64,000 nucleotides of DNA from the NCBI GenBank assembly GCA_019137255.1, contig WPDH01000006.1, positions 372,001-436,000 on the forward strand, in the 5' to 3' direction. Positions 63,618 through 64,000 of this stretch are shown here, piece after piece. Both the position numbers and the translations under genes were made by a program. Position 1 is the stretch's first letter; each line of letters opens with the position of its first letter. This DNA comes from Corinectria fuckeliana. Lineage: Eukaryota; Ascomycota; Sordariomycetes; Hypocreales; Nectriaceae. The notes below the pieces were generated by a model. It did no database searches. It was not told the origin of the DNA and saw only the letters and a list, made by a program, of their open reading frames with translations.

Positions 63618-64000
63618 ATGACGGACCAGTCGCCGAATCACGGCGATAAGAAAGAGCACCAGCTCGAAGCCCCTCAGGCCCGGCCTGACCTACCACGCGA
63701 CGACGCTGTGATATCCTCTGACGACAAGGACGAGACACCTGACCACGATGCGTCGAACGAGACCATTATGGAGGGCCGAGCCCAGGATCCAGTCATCGAG
63801 CTAGTCGGCGATGGCGACGATGTGGAAATAGCGAGGGAGAGTGATGTTACTGTCCCAGAGGAGCCATCCAGCGGTGACGAGGATCAGCCCCGGCACATCG
63901 ACGAGAAGGAAGAAGACAAGAAAGAAGAAGACCAGAAGGAAGATGAAATACCAGAAGAAGCCGAGGTAACAGAAGCTGAGGTAAAAGAAGCAGAGGACAA
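63618..64000 (+). CDS. Acidic N-terminus of an unidentified protein, truncated by the window end
   Basis: The frame is open from ATG 63618 to the window end (127 codons, no stop). It begins MTDQSPNHGDKKEHQLEA and is dominated by Glu, Asp and Lys, with clusters such as EKEEDKKEEDQKEDE near the end. Such low-complexity acidic N-termini are common in nuclear proteins, but no domain has yet appeared, so no function is offered. Codon use and absence of stops in sequence that stays GC-balanced support coding. The start could be further downstream at the next in-frame ATG (about 63768). Confidence 0.65.
   Translation, partial: MTDQSPNHGDKKEHQLEAPQARPDLPRDDAVISSDDKDETPDHDASNETIMEGRAQDPVIELVGDGDDVEIARESDVTVPEEPSSGDEDQPRHIDEKEEDKKEEDQKEDEIPEEAEVTEAEVKEAED

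Overview
The window is a nuclear segment of a filamentous ascomycete (Pezizomycotina, most probably a Sordariomycete). The reasons are short introns (mostly 47-65 nt) with CTAAC or CTGAC branch points, compact genes, many head-to-head pairs with shared 0.4-1.1 kb promoters, and fungal-specific families: a HET-domain protein, a BimE-type APC1, a SWI1 ARID protein, a CTR copper transporter and an FRE reductase. I could not fix the genus. Exon boundaries below were worked out by hand from splice signals, reading frame and family alignment from memory; no database search was run.

Layout. 0-6 kb: GPI1 (first step of GPI-anchor synthesis), a small two-pass membrane protein just upstream of it, MDM35 (twin CX9C protein) and, divergent from MDM35, an acidic DEK-C-like nuclear protein. 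6-12 kb: an aldose 1-epimerase, then a ferric/cupric reductase head-to-head with a CTR copper transporter, a plausible reduce-and-import pair. 12-16.4 kb: a small SAM-domain protein, a disordered protein with a PP1-docking-like motif, and COX20. 16.9-23.6 kb: the catalytic subunit of DNA polymerase epsilon (POL2), with an ACGCGT (MCB) box in the promoter shared with COX20. 23.8-29.7 kb: a HET-domain gene interrupted by an in-frame TAG, head-to-head with an 879-residue protein that joins three C2H2-type fingers to a trypsin-like fold with an apparently intact His-Asp-Ser triad. 29.7-35.3 kb: a CUE3/ASCC2-like ribosome-quality-control factor, RPS20, and a CCCH/FG nucleoporin of the Nup42/Amo1 type. 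35.9-45.1 kb: a cytochrome P450, CWH43 (GPI lipid remodelling) and UTP6. 45.1-50.4 kb is a long gene-poor stretch in front of SWI1, probably its promoter and 5' leader. 53.8-64 kb: mitochondrial mL49 (IMG2), eIF3e, APC1/BimE, and the start of an acidic protein that runs off the window.

Most of the window is housekeeping sequence. The parts that deserve attention are the zinc-finger/protease fusion and its divergent HET neighbour, the broken HET reading frame, the reductase/copper-transporter pair with repeated TTGCTCA boxes, the small unannotated membrane protein upstream of GPI1, and the architecture of the SWI1 leader (a uORF overlapping a likely 5' UTR intron). I found no tRNA, rRNA, transposon or CRISPR array.
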